A program made the position numbers and the translations under genes. The notes below the pieces were generated by a model. That model had not been told where the DNA came from, made no database searches, and was given only the letters and a program-made list of their open reading frames with translations. From contig NZ_JMIH01000015.1 in the NCBI RefSeq assembly GCF_000714815.1, forward strand, positions 1 through 64,000: a DNA stretch of 64,000 nt, written 5' to 3'. Positions 17,832-26,489 of the stretch are shown piece by piece. The stretch comes from Anditalea andensis. Its GTDB lineage: Bacteria > Bacteroidota > Bacteroidia > Cytophagales > Cyclobacteriaceae. The stretch's first letter is position 1, and each line of letters starts with the position of its first letter.

Positions 17832-17862
17832 TTTTTTTCTGTGGTCAAAAAGCTTATTTTTG
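17832..17862 (+). promoter_or_regulatory. Candidate promoter of lpd
   Basis: A TATTTTTG at 17855-17862 matches the Bacteroidota -7 consensus TAnnTTTG. A T-rich -33 region (17832-17839) lies about 19 bases upstream. The start codon is about 40 bases downstream. The -33 match is weak. Confidence 0.5.
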
Positions 17863-17900
17863 CATAGCTTAATTGATATAAATAATAAATTAAAACATAT

Positions 17901-19298
17901 ATGTCTTCAACTAAATTCGATGTTATAGTAGTGGGTAGTGGCCCGGGTGGTTATGTAGCAGCCATTCGCGCTTCCCAGCTGGGTTTAAAAACTGCTGTAG
18001 TGGAAGCCGCTGAATTGGGTGGTATTTGTCTTAATTGGGGCTGTATCCCTACCAAGGCTTTGTTAAAAAGCGCTCAAGTTTTTGAATACATTAACCATGC
18101 AGCCGATTACGGTATTCAGGTTGGCGAACCAACCGCTGATTTTGAAGGCATGGTCAAGAGGAGCCGTGGGGTAGCCGACGGTATGAGCAAGGGCATCCAG
18201 TTTTTACTGAAGAAAAATAAAATCGAACAGCTTCTAGGCTGGGGCAAGATTAAGCCCGGTAAAAAAGTGGAGGTTGAAAATAAGGAAGGGGACAAAACAA
18301 CCTATTCAGCAGAACATATCATCATCGCCACCGGTGCTAGGTCAAGAGAGCTTCCTGCTTTGAAGATCGACAATGAAAAAATCATAGGTTATAGGAAAGC
18401 AATGACGTTGGAAAAACAACCCAAGAGCATGGTTGTGGTAGGTTCAGGTGCCATTGGGATTGAATTTGCCTATTTCTATAGGGCTTTGGGCACTGAAGTG
18501 ACCGTAGTGGAATTTTTGGACAGGATAGTGCCTAATGAGGATGAGGAAGTTTCTAAAACTTTAGAAAAAGTCTATAAAAAAGCTGGAATGAAGATCATGA
18601 CCGGCACTGAGGTAACGGGTGTGGATACCAGTGGCGAAGGCTGCAAAGTGACAGTAAAAAGTAAAAAAGGAGAAGAAACTATTGAATGCGATATCGTTCT
18701 TTCCGCTGTAGGCATTGTAGCCAATATCGAAAACTGTGGGCTAGAAGATGTAGGTATACTTGTGGATAGAGGAAGGGTCAAAGTAGATGAATACTATAAA
18801 ACCAATATGCCTGGTTACTATGCTATAGGTGATGTGATCCCTGGACCTGCTTTGGCGCATGTAGCATCTGCAGAAGGGATCATATGTGTGGAAAATATAG
18901 CAGGACATCATCCGGAGCCACTGGATTATAATAATATTCCTGGCTGTACTTATTGCACTCCAGAAATATCTTCTGTAGGATATACAGAAAAAGCAGCCAA
19001 AGAGGCAGGCTATGAAATCAAAGTGGGTAAATTCCCCTTTTCTGCCTCTGGTAAAGCTTCGGCTTCGGGTGCTAAGGATGGATTTGTCAAACTGGTATTT
19101 GATGCGAAATATGGCGAACTTTTGGGTGCCCATATGATAGGTAATAATGTGACAGAAATGATAGCAGAGATAGTAGCTATTCGTAAACTCGAAACTACCG
19201 GTCATGAACTCATTAAGACTGTTCATCCGCACCCTACCATGTCAGAAGCTATCATGGAAGCTGCCGCTGCCGCATATGATGAGGTAATTCATTTGTAA
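17901..19298 (+). CDS. lpd: Dihydrolipoyl dehydrogenase
   Basis: The 465-residue flavoprotein has an N-terminal FAD-binding GSGPGG (12-17) and the redox pair C43/C48 in GGICLNWGCIPTKALL. A second dinucleotide site GSGAIG binds NAD near residue 181. The C-terminal interface carries the catalytic H444-P-T-M-S-E449 dyad. It reoxidises the lipoyl domain of 2-oxoacid dehydrogenase or glycine cleavage complexes in the cytoplasm. The E1/E2 genes are not adjacent, so it probably serves several complexes. Terminated by a strong hairpin. Confidence 0.95.
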   Translation: MSSTKFDVIVVGSGPGGYVAAIRASQLGLKTAVVEAAELGGICLNWGCIPTKALLKSAQVFEYINHAADYGIQVGEPTADFEGMVKRSRGVADGMSKGIQFLLKKNKIEQLLGWGKIKPGKKVEVENKEGDKTTYSAEHIIIATGARSRELPALKIDNEKIIGYRKAMTLEKQPKSMVVVGSGAIGIEFAYFYRALGTEVTVVEFLDRIVPNEDEEVSKTLEKVYKKAGMKIMTGTEVTGVDTSGEGCKVTVKSKKGEETIECDIVLSAVGIVANIENCGLEDVGILVDRGRVKVDEYYKTNMPGYYAIGDVIPGPALAHVASAEGIICVENIAGHHPEPLDYNNIPGCTYCTPEISSVGYTEKAAKEAGYEIKVGKFPFSASGKASASGAKDGFVKLVFDAKYGELLGAHMIGNNVTEMIAEIVAIRKLETTGHELIKTVHPHPTMSEAIMEAAAAAYDEVIHL

Positions 19299-19324
19299 TA
19301 CTCGTCTGATTGTTTTAATATTAT

Positions 19325-19360
19325 AAGCACAAGGTCTTAAATTCGGCCTTGTGCTTTCTT
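19325..19360 (+). terminator. Terminator of lpd
   Basis: A 10-bp stem AAGCACAAGG / CCTTGTGCTT with a 12-base loop and a T-rich tail. Confidence 0.85.
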
Positions 19361-19394
19361 TATAGGGATAAAATAACCTATTAACACTATACTT

Positions 19395-19928
19395 TTGGAA
19401 GAAGAACAGTTAATTGCCGGCCTTAAGGCTCAAAACCGGCAATCGGTAGAATACCTTTACGATAAGTATTCCAGAGCACTCTTTGCTGTAATTTCGCGTA
19501 TAATTGCGGACAGAGATATTGCGGAAGAAGTTTTCCATGATGCTTTTATTAAAATTACCAAAAAAGTAGACGGCTATGATGAATCTAAAGGACGGCTTTA
19601 TACATGGATGGCCATAATATGTCGCAATGCGGCCATAGATAAATTGAAGTCAAAGGAATATTCCCAAAAGGGTAAGACCAATTCAATAGATGAGATCGTA
19701 TATGGATTAGGTGATGATTCCGGTACATTAGACCGAGTTAATGGTATCGGTGTGAAAGAGTTGCTTACAGAATTGAATGAGGAGCAAAGATTTTTAGTGG
19801 ATTGCATCTATTTTAAGGGGTACACCCATTCCGAAGTTTCTGAGCAATTTGCTATTCCTTTAGGAACGGTCAAATCGAGAATACGTGCAGCAATCAATGT
19901 TTTAAAAAAGAATTTAGATAGGATCTAG
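19395..19928 (+). CDS. ECF-type RNA polymerase sigma factor
   Basis: The 177-residue sigma-70 family protein has region 2 at about 22-90, including ADRDIAEEVFHDAFIKI and GRLYTWMAIICRNAAID. Region 4 follows at about 120-175 with a helix-turn-helix in GYTHSEVSEQFAIPLGTVKSRIRAA. The apparent start is TTG at 19395. It overlaps the downstream anti-sigma gene by one base, the usual sigma/anti-sigma arrangement. It probably answers an envelope signal and may drive its own operon; the regulon cannot be read from this window. Confidence 0.9.
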   Translation: MEEEQLIAGLKAQNRQSVEYLYDKYSRALFAVISRIIADRDIAEEVFHDAFIKITKKVDGYDESKGRLYTWMAIICRNAAIDKLKSKEYSQKGKTNSIDEIVYGLGDDSGTLDRVNGIGVKELLTELNEEQRFLVDCIYFKGYTHSEVSEQFAIPLGTVKSRIRAAINVLKKNLDRI

Positions 19929-20749
19929 TGGATATTCAATCTTATATATCGTCAGGAAAACTTGAACTCTTCGTATTGGGAGAGTTGAGTGAAAGGGAGC
20001 GGGAGGAAGTTATCCGCTTAGCAGCAAAGTATCCAGCCATAAATGAGGAACTTAGGTTAATAGAAGAAGCCATTTTGGCATTTGACAATAAATCAGGGGC
20101 ATCGCCAAGTGAGGCTGTGAAAAACAAAATTTTTGAAAGTTGGGAAGATGAACAGAGACACGTACTAAGGCAAGGGGATGATTTTTCTGATAAATCAAGT
20201 TCTATTGTAGCTTTGCAGCCATGGAAAAACTTTGCCATAGCAGCATCTATAGCAGCCATTATTGCTTCAGTTTTTGCTATATACTATGCCAATAGATATT
20301 TTGATGTGGAAGGTAGGTATATGGCATTAGTACAGGACCAGGCTGTGATGGCAGAAGAACTGGATGCTTTTAGGGTTAATATTGAACAGGCAGAGGTGAC
20401 CTTGGAAACTTTACTAGCGGGTGAGTTTTCAAAAGTGCCAGTAAGGGGAGAAAGTTTTGAAGTGCAGACGGATGCCAATGTAGTGGTTTGGTGGGAACAA
20501 AGTTCCGCCCAAGTATATGTATCAGTAGAAAACCTATCACCTTTAGGAGATGACCGGGATTATCAGCTATGGGCTATAGGTGATGATGGTCCTATTGGTA
20601 TAGGACTGATCAATCCAGGCCAAAGGCTCAGTTTGCAACAGATGCAGGAAGTAACAGAAACAGGGGCATTCGCCATCACCATCGAACCCAAAGGAGGTAG
20701 CGAAAGCCCAAATCTGGAGCAGCTGGTAGGTTTGGGGCCTGTGGGGTAA
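19928..20749 (+). CDS. Anti-sigma factor, RskA-like
   Basis: The 273-residue protein starts at GTG inside the sigma factor stop. An N-terminal helical segment (about 1-50, SGKLELFVLGELSEREREEV) matches the sigma-binding region of RskA-type anti-sigma factors. It lacks the HxxxCxxC zinc motif. One membrane helix at about 97-118 is followed by a coiled segment and the C-terminal RskA domain (about 150-270). That domain contains VVWWEQSSAQVYVSVENL and YQLWAIGDDGP. The helix would place the C-terminal domain in the periplasm, where it would sense the signal that releases the sigma factor. Confidence 0.88.
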   Translation: MDIQSYISSGKLELFVLGELSEREREEVIRLAAKYPAINEELRLIEEAILAFDNKSGASPSEAVKNKIFESWEDEQRHVLRQGDDFSDKSSSIVALQPWKNFAIAASIAAIIASVFAIYYANRYFDVEGRYMALVQDQAVMAEELDAFRVNIEQAEVTLETLLAGEFSKVPVRGESFEVQTDANVVVWWEQSSAQVYVSVENLSPLGDDRDYQLWAIGDDGPIGIGLINPGQRLSLQQMQEVTETGAFAITIEPKGGSESPNLEQLVGLGPVG

Positions 20750-20962
20750 AATTATAGTTTAGTAAATACATCATAGTCAGTTATATATAATAGTAAGGGG
20801 TACTATTAAGTTCTGAACTATTATTATAAAATAATAGTAAAAAAATTTGTAATTATATTTTATTTTTTTTAGTTTCATATAATCATTTTTATCGATAAAT
20901 TTTTGATTGGGTTAAATTGTCCTACCTGTATAATTACAAATGGATTATTAATTATTTAAACA

Positions 20963-21165
20963 ATGAAAAATTCATTAATTATTTTAGGAGTATTCTTTCT
21001 AGTGATAGGGTTCCCTATATTGTCTCCAAGTATGGTAAATGCTCAATCCTCTTCTCCATGTGGCATGTTGGTGATAATGACGGATGTGATGTATACGACT
21101 GTGGGAGTTATATCATGTGGGCATGTGGTTCTGATGGAGGTATGAATGTATGTGGTGTAGAGTAG
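20963..21165 (+). pseudogene. Frameshifted small secreted Cys-rich peptide
   Basis: The first frame gives a good signal peptide, MKNSLIILGVFFLVIG...VNAQ, at 20963 to about 21050. After AQSSSP a one-base shift to the neighbouring frame gives a coherent Cys-rich tail with DGCDVYDCGSY and WACGSDGGMNVCGVE, ending at 21165. Read together they give a precursor of about 67 residues with four or five Cys. In the unshifted frame the tail is unlike a natural protein. It lies 11 bases before a propeller lipoprotein that is also frameshifted. Small secreted peptides paired with 6-bladed propeller lipoproteins are common in Bacteroidota, and that comparison is inference. The family is not recognised. Confidence 0.5.
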
Positions 21166-21176
21166 GGACCAATTAA

Positions 21177-22306
21177 GTGAATCAAATTTATTACTCAATA
21201 CGATACAGCGCTGTATTTTTAATTTAGTTGTTATTTTTTCAATAGGAATCTCTTCTTGTAATCTTAAAGAAGAGATTCAATTGATTTTAGTGAATTTGAT
21301 ATAGTAATTAATCAATCTATTAAATTAAATGATATTAAAGGATTTTATCAGATACTTGATAAAGTGGAATTAGTTTCCGATTCTATTATCGTAGCATTTA
21401 GTGGAATATCAGGTATTTCTATATATAATATAAATAATGGAAACCAAATTGAATTAATAAATCCAAAAAGCAATCCAAAAAGAACTTTATTTTTTTTCTT
21501 CGTTTGATGCAAGTGACTTTCCTAATATTTACTTATTAGAAGCACGGCAAAACAAAGTCTATATATATAGTTTCGAAAAAAAGGAATTTATAGAAGAAAT
21601 TAAATTAGAAATGGAACGAGGAACTTCCATTCGAGTTTTAGGAGGAAAATTTAAAAGCTATAAAAATAAATTATATATTGAACTCAACCCAGAAGGTACT
21701 TCTTTTTTGGATCCAGATTATTATAAGAAGTCAGCTAATTTTTTGGGCGTCTATAATTCTAAAGGTTCACTTGAAAGCAGGATTTTAAAATATCCAGATG
21801 AACTTATAAATCCAAAAGGATATTTCGTGCCGGCAAATTATTATTCCTTTGATATTTTTGAAGAGGAATTATATATATGTTTTCCTTTTGAGTATATTAT
21901 TCGAATTTATGATGTTAATTCAGATTTTAGTAATTTTTCGAGAATACCTATCCCACAACTTGATTACATGGATTTGGATTTAATATATATGCCACATAAG
22001 TTTAATCCGGATGAAATTTCAGTTCAAAATCGGCAAATTTCTGCTAGAGTAAATGGATTGATAGTGGATGAAAATAACCTTTATTTATCGGTTGCTTTAA
22101 ATGATAATATTAACACTGATAGGTTTAGGACATATTCCTCCGTTTTTAAGTATGATTTGAAAGAAAAGAAATGGATGGTTCAGCGTGATCCGATAGATTA
22201 TTTTGATCTTGGAGTTTTTGCGGGCAGCTTAAATGAAGAACTCTATCTGGATGCTGCATTAATTATAAAAGATAATAAATTTGTAAATAAAGCTAGCATT
22301 AAATAA
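21177..22306 (+). pseudogene. Frameshifted 6-bladed beta-propeller (TolB-like) lipoprotein
   Basis: A GTG at 21177 opens MNQIYYSIRYSAVFLI. After a one-base shift near 21230 the signal continues as LVVIFSIGISSCN, a lipobox with Cys. A second shift near 21276 leads into DFSEFDIVINQSIKLND. A third lies at the T8 run 21490-21497, after which the frame is open from 21498 to 22306. Correcting the three T-run changes yields one continuous lipoprotein of about 376 residues. The repeated strand pattern resembles the TolB-like propellers (BF3886-type) of Bacteroidota. The part after 21611 is intact but would lack its export signal. Decay or assembly error could explain the changes. Confidence 0.6.
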
Positions 22307-22414
22307 TAGTGTAGGCTTTCGAACTAAATCTGAAACGCCCTAAATATTACCAGGATTGTTTAAAAATAATTTGATAAAGTAAATATTTAAGTTGTTTTGT
22401 AAGACAGGATTTTA

Positions 22415-22450
22415 AAAAGGCATAGGTTTATAACTTATGCCTTTTCTTTT
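22415..22450 (+). terminator. Terminator after the propeller gene
   Basis: Stem AAAAGGCATA / TATGCCTTTT with a loop of about 11 bases and a T-rich tail. Confidence 0.8.
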
Positions 22451-22490
22451 CTTTATTTATTCCCCAATTTTATCTTTCTAAAACATATTC

Positions 22491-22940
22491 ATGGAACTCC
22501 AATTATCCACACCGGCTCTACTCTTCTCTGCCATCACACTTTTAATGTTGGCTTATACCAATAGATTTTTGGCAATCGCCAGCTTAATCAGGGGATTACA
22601 CAAAAAGTTTCTCGATAATCCTGAGCAGGTAATCTTGGTAGACCAGCTCCAGAATCTCAAAAAACGGTTGAATATGATCAAAAACATGCAGCTTTTTGGG
22701 GTGCTTAGCTTTTTATTGTGCGTAATTTGCATGTTCTTAATCTATCAGGGCTATACTATGCCGGCTAATGTTGTATTTATTTCCAGCATGGTTGCTCTTT
22801 TGGTTTCGCTTGGCATCTCTTTCGTGGAAATTCAAATATCCACCAAGGCACTCAATTTGGAACTGGCAGATATGGAGGAGATTTTTAAGAAAAAATCCGG
22901 CAAACTGGATTTCATATTCAAAAAGGATTCAAAAAAATGA
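22491..22940 (+). CDS. DUF2721 family membrane protein
   Basis: The 149-residue protein has three predicted membrane helices (about 8-28, 66-86 and 92-115) and a charged linker between the first two. It ends in a lysine-rich tail. The arrangement fits DUF2721, a small membrane protein family of unknown function. Its stop overlaps the next start (ATGA), so it is translationally coupled to the phosphodiesterase gene. No functional residues can be assigned. Confidence 0.7.
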   Translation: MELQLSTPALLFSAITLLMLAYTNRFLAIASLIRGLHKKFLDNPEQVILVDQLQNLKKRLNMIKNMQLFGVLSFLLCVICMFLIYQGYTMPANVVFISSMVALLVSLGISFVEIQISTKALNLELADMEEIFKKKSGKLDFIFKKDSKK

Positions 22941-23863
22941 TAAGATATATAAATCTTTTATTAGTAGTGTGCCTGGCATCATGTGCCGCACCGGTAAAGC
23001 AATTTATTACTAAAACCACTACACATACTTTAACACTTTCCTCTACAGAAGAAGCCCAGACTTTCTTTACTTGGAATGCTGAGAGAAAGCCGATGGTCAG
23101 TGCGCATAGAGGCGGTCCCTATGAAGGTTTTCCGGAGAATGCCATCGAAACCTTTGAAAATGTGCTTTCTTTTACGCCTGCTATCATTGAATTTGATGTG
23201 GAGCTTACAAAGGATTCCATATTAATCCTGATGCATGACAATACGCTGGACAGAACTACCAATGGTTCCGGTAAAGTTTCTGACCATACCTGGGATGAAA
23301 TAAGGCAACTGAATTTAAAGGATCCAGCCGGAAATCTGACAAACTATCGTGTGCCCTCCCTGATAGAGGCTCTTGTATGGAGCAGAGATAAAACCATTCT
23401 TACCGTAGATGTGAAGAAAAGTGTTCCCTTTGAGCGGGTCATCAAAGTGATAGAGGCTACCCATACAGTTCCCAATGCAGCTGTAATCACCTATAACTTT
23501 GATGATGCCAGGAAAGTGTATGAAATTAATCCTGATTTGATGTTGTCCATTGTAATCAGAAACAGTGAAGAAATAGAACGTCTGGAAGCTACCGGTATTC
23601 CATGGAGCAATGTAATTGCTTTTACAGGCCTTTCAGAGAGGAGTCCCGAGTTCAATGAGCGGTTGCATCAAAAAGGTGTGTTTACCATTCTCGGGGTGAT
23701 GGGTAATTTGGATAAAAAAGCCATAGCACGGGGTGATCAGGTTTATTTAGAACTTGTGAAAAGCGGTGCCGATATTTTGGCTACAGACAGGCCTATAGAG
23801 GTAGGAAAGATTTTGAACGAGGAATTTAGCATAATAGAAGATGATAATAGAGTTAAGGAGTGA
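22937..23863 (+). CDS. Glycerophosphodiester phosphodiesterase family lipoprotein
   Basis: The 308-residue protein has a lipoprotein signal (VCLASC, Cys16) and a GDPD TIM barrel. Metal and catalytic residues are present: H57-R58-G in SAHRGG, E67/N68 in PENAIETF, E85-F-D87 in the EFDVEL strand and H100-D101 in LMHDNTLDRTT. It would hydrolyse glycerophosphodiesters to glycerol 3-phosphate and alcohol at the periplasmic face or the outer membrane. It overlaps both neighbours by a few bases, forming an operon with the DUF2721 and threonine aldolase genes, although the functions show no obvious link. Confidence 0.9.
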   Translation: MIRYINLLLVVCLASCAAPVKQFITKTTTHTLTLSSTEEAQTFFTWNAERKPMVSAHRGGPYEGFPENAIETFENVLSFTPAIIEFDVELTKDSILILMHDNTLDRTTNGSGKVSDHTWDEIRQLNLKDPAGNLTNYRVPSLIEALVWSRDKTILTVDVKKSVPFERVIKVIEATHTVPNAAVITYNFDDARKVYEINPDLMLSIVIRNSEEIERLEATGIPWSNVIAFTGLSERSPEFNERLHQKGVFTILGVMGNLDKKAIARGDQVYLELVKSGADILATDRPIEVGKILNEEFSIIEDDNRVKE

Positions 23864-24854
23864 TACATTCACCAGGCCTACCCCAGCCATGCAGGAGGCT
23901 ATGTTCAGCGCCAGTGTAGGGGATGATGTCTTTGGTGAAGATCCGACAGTCAATGCGCTGGAGCAAAAACTGGCTGATATGTTTGGGATGGAAACAGGAC
24001 TGTACTGTCCATCCGGTACGATGACCAACCAGATCGCTATCCGTTTGCATACCGGGCCGCAAACAGAGATCATCTGTCACAAATACTCCCACATTTACCT
24101 TTACGAAGGTGGGGGGATTATGTCAAATAGTATGGCATCTGTAAAGCTTCTGGATGGTCCTCTGGGCAAAATTTCTCCAGCGGATATTCTGGAAAACATC
24201 AATCCTGATGATGTCCATGCTCCCGAGACGACGCTGGTGGCCTTAGAAAACACCATGAACAAAGGTGGGGGCAGTATATATACCTTGGAGGAAATAAAAC
24301 CTATTAAGGATATCTGTGTAAATCATGGGCTCAGATTACACTTAGACGGTGCTAGGCTATTTAATGCCCTCACTGTTACCGGAGAGAATCCAAAAGACTG
24401 GGGTCAGGCATTTGATACGATTTCAATATGCCTAAGCAAGGGGCTGGGCTGTCCGGTAGGATCTGTATTATTGGGAAACAAAGCCTTTATAAAAAAAGCC
24501 CGAAAAGTAAGAAAAGCTTTGGGTGGAGGTATGAGACAGGCAGGGATTTTGGCGGCAGCGGGGATTTATGCACTGGATCATCATGTGGAGCGCCTAGCCG
24601 AAGATCATAGAAAGGCCAAAAAGATAGGGGAAATACTGGAAAAACAAAGCTGGGTTTTAGAAGTATTTCCTGTACAGACCAATATCGTAATAGTGAAACT
24701 TAAAGATGCCACCCCGGCAGAGATGTTGGCCAAACTCGCAGAAAAAGAAATCAGAGCGGTAAAGTTCGGCAAAGACCAGATCCGATTTGTGACGCACCTT
24801 GATTTCACGGATGAACATCTTGATGAGTTTGAAAACAGGGTTAATGAGATTTAG
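23841..24854 (+). CDS. Low-specificity threonine aldolase
   Basis: The 337-residue PLP enzyme of fold type I opens with ELRSDTFTRPTPAMQEAM, diagnostic for threonine aldolases. D169 in HLDGAR would contact the PLP ring nitrogen. K200 in SICLSKGLG is the Schiff-base lysine. It cleaves threonine and allo-threonine to glycine and acetaldehyde. The start lies 23 bases inside the preceding gene; the SDTFTRP opening fixes this start. Length is normal. No terminator is obvious, and about 120 bases of low-complexity CTAA-rich DNA separate it from rarA. Confidence 0.92.
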   Translation: MIIELRSDTFTRPTPAMQEAMFSASVGDDVFGEDPTVNALEQKLADMFGMETGLYCPSGTMTNQIAIRLHTGPQTEIICHKYSHIYLYEGGGIMSNSMASVKLLDGPLGKISPADILENINPDDVHAPETTLVALENTMNKGGGSIYTLEEIKPIKDICVNHGLRLHLDGARLFNALTVTGENPKDWGQAFDTISICLSKGLGCPVGSVLLGNKAFIKKARKVRKALGGGMRQAGILAAAGIYALDHHVERLAEDHRKAKKIGEILEKQSWVLEVFPVQTNIVIVKLKDATPAEMLAKLAEKEIRAVKFGKDQIRFVTHLDFTDEHLDEFENRVNEI

Positions 24855-24971
24855 GATCGATGATTGATGATTAAGGATTTTAGATTGCATTTTCTTTTAA
24901 CCTCAAGTCTAATATAACTAATTCCACTAATTACCTTACCTAACCTAACTAATTCTCTAATCTCAATCCCC

Positions 24972-26234
24972 ATGAGCCAAACTCCCCTAGCCGAAAGAAT
25001 GCGTCCTTCCCGACTGGAAGATCTGATCGGGCAGGATCACTTATCAGCTCCCAGTTCTTTTCTTTATAAAGCGATCAAAAGCGGTAATGTGCCTTCCCTG
25101 ATACTCTGGGGTCCTCCCGGAGTGGGTAAGACCACTATCGCCAATATTATTGCCAATGAGATCAAAGCGCCGTTTTATACCTTAAGTGCCATCAGTTCCG
25201 GAGTGAAGGACATCCGGGAAGTGATCGAAAAAGCACGGTTCCAGATGGGCGTGGTATTGTTTATCGATGAGATCCACCGATTTAATAAATCCCAACAGGA
25301 TGCTTTATTAGGTGCAGTAGAGAAGGGTACTATCCGGCTGATAGGAGCCACTACAGAAAACCCTTCCTTTGAAGTCAATGCTGCTCTTCTGTCCAGATGC
25401 CAGGTATTTACCTTAAATCCATTGGGAAGGACAGAGTTGGAGGCGATGGTAAGGCAGGCAATGGAGCATGATGTGTTATTGAAGAAGAAAAATATAGAGA
25501 TCAAAGAAATAGAGGCCCTACTGAGACTTTCCGGCGGAGATGGCAGAAAATTGCTGAATTTATTTGAAATCGTGGTAGAAGGGATCAATGAGGATCCCTG
25601 CGTACTGACCAATGATAAAGTAACAGAAATAGCCCAGCAGAAGATCGCGATGTATGATAAATCCGGCGAGATGCACTATGATATCATATCGGCATTTATA
25701 AAATCGATAAGAGGCTCGGATCCGAATGCTGCTGTTTACTGGCTGGCCAGGATGATAGAAGGAGGTGAAGATGTGAAATTTATAGCCCGTAGACTGGTCA
25801 TTTTGGCTTCTGAAGATATAGGCAATGCCAATCCAAATGCTTTGCTTTTAGCTACTAATTGTTTTGAAGCAGTAAGAATGATTGGATATCCTGAGTCAAG
25901 GATCATCCTTGCCCAGTGTGTCACCTATCTGGCCAGCAGTGCCAAGAGCAATGCCAGTTATATGGCTATTAATAAAGCTCAGGCTATTGTAAGACAGGAA
26001 GGTGACCTGCCGGTCCCGCTACACCTGCGCAATGCGCCTACCAAGCTGATGAAAGACCTTAATTATGGAAAGGAATATAAGTATTCCCATGATTATGAAA
26101 ACAACTTTATCCAGCAGGAATTTATGCCCGATAGGCTGAAAGGATCTAAACTTTATGAACCTGGGAACAATGCAAGGGAAAATGAGCTACGTAAAAATCT
26201 GCAGAAGTTATGGAAGAATAAATATGGGTATTAA
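24972..26234 (+). CDS. rarA: Replication-associated recombination protein A (MgsA/RarA AAA ATPase)
   Basis: The 420-residue AAA+ protein has Walker A GPPGVGKT at 47-54, Walker B VVLFIDEIHRF near 93-103 and sensor 1 GATTENPSF. The C-terminal half carries RarA-specific motifs: AFIKSIRGSDPNAAVYWLARMI, SEDIGNANP and the ending region YKYSHDYENNFIQQEFMPD. It acts at stalled replication forks and single-strand gaps together with SSB. It is related to clamp-loader subunits such as dnaX in this window but is a separate family. It appears monocistronic. Confidence 0.94.
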   Translation: MSQTPLAERMRPSRLEDLIGQDHLSAPSSFLYKAIKSGNVPSLILWGPPGVGKTTIANIIANEIKAPFYTLSAISSGVKDIREVIEKARFQMGVVLFIDEIHRFNKSQQDALLGAVEKGTIRLIGATTENPSFEVNAALLSRCQVFTLNPLGRTELEAMVRQAMEHDVLLKKKNIEIKEIEALLRLSGGDGRKLLNLFEIVVEGINEDPCVLTNDKVTEIAQQKIAMYDKSGEMHYDIISAFIKSIRGSDPNAAVYWLARMIEGGEDVKFIARRLVILASEDIGNANPNALLLATNCFEAVRMIGYPESRIILAQCVTYLASSAKSNASYMAINKAQAIVRQEGDLPVPLHLRNAPTKLMKDLNYGKEYKYSHDYENNFIQQEFMPDRLKGSKLYEPGNNARENELRKNLQKLWKNKYGY

Positions 26235-26489
26235 ATGATAGTTCAGACAGATTTTTCAGATACATTCCTGCACTATGGTTGTTACTATAATTTTCCTTTT
26301 TCCATTAGGGTCCAGGGGGGGATGTAATCGTAGTAATGATTTTTTAATTATATATGAGCATTTTACAGGCTTTACGCTTCAGATTTTTAAAGGCCATAGC
26401 ATAAGATAAATCTGATGATTTTCCTACAGCATTAAAAACTTTTGTTAAATTGTAACAGGATTAATGAATGTTTTATAAACAAAGAATTT

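Noticed and set aside
26442-26489. Upstream start for the DUF5687 gene (TTG)
   Set aside because: The added residues are not hydrophobic or conserved-looking; ATG at 26490 gives a typical membrane-protein start.
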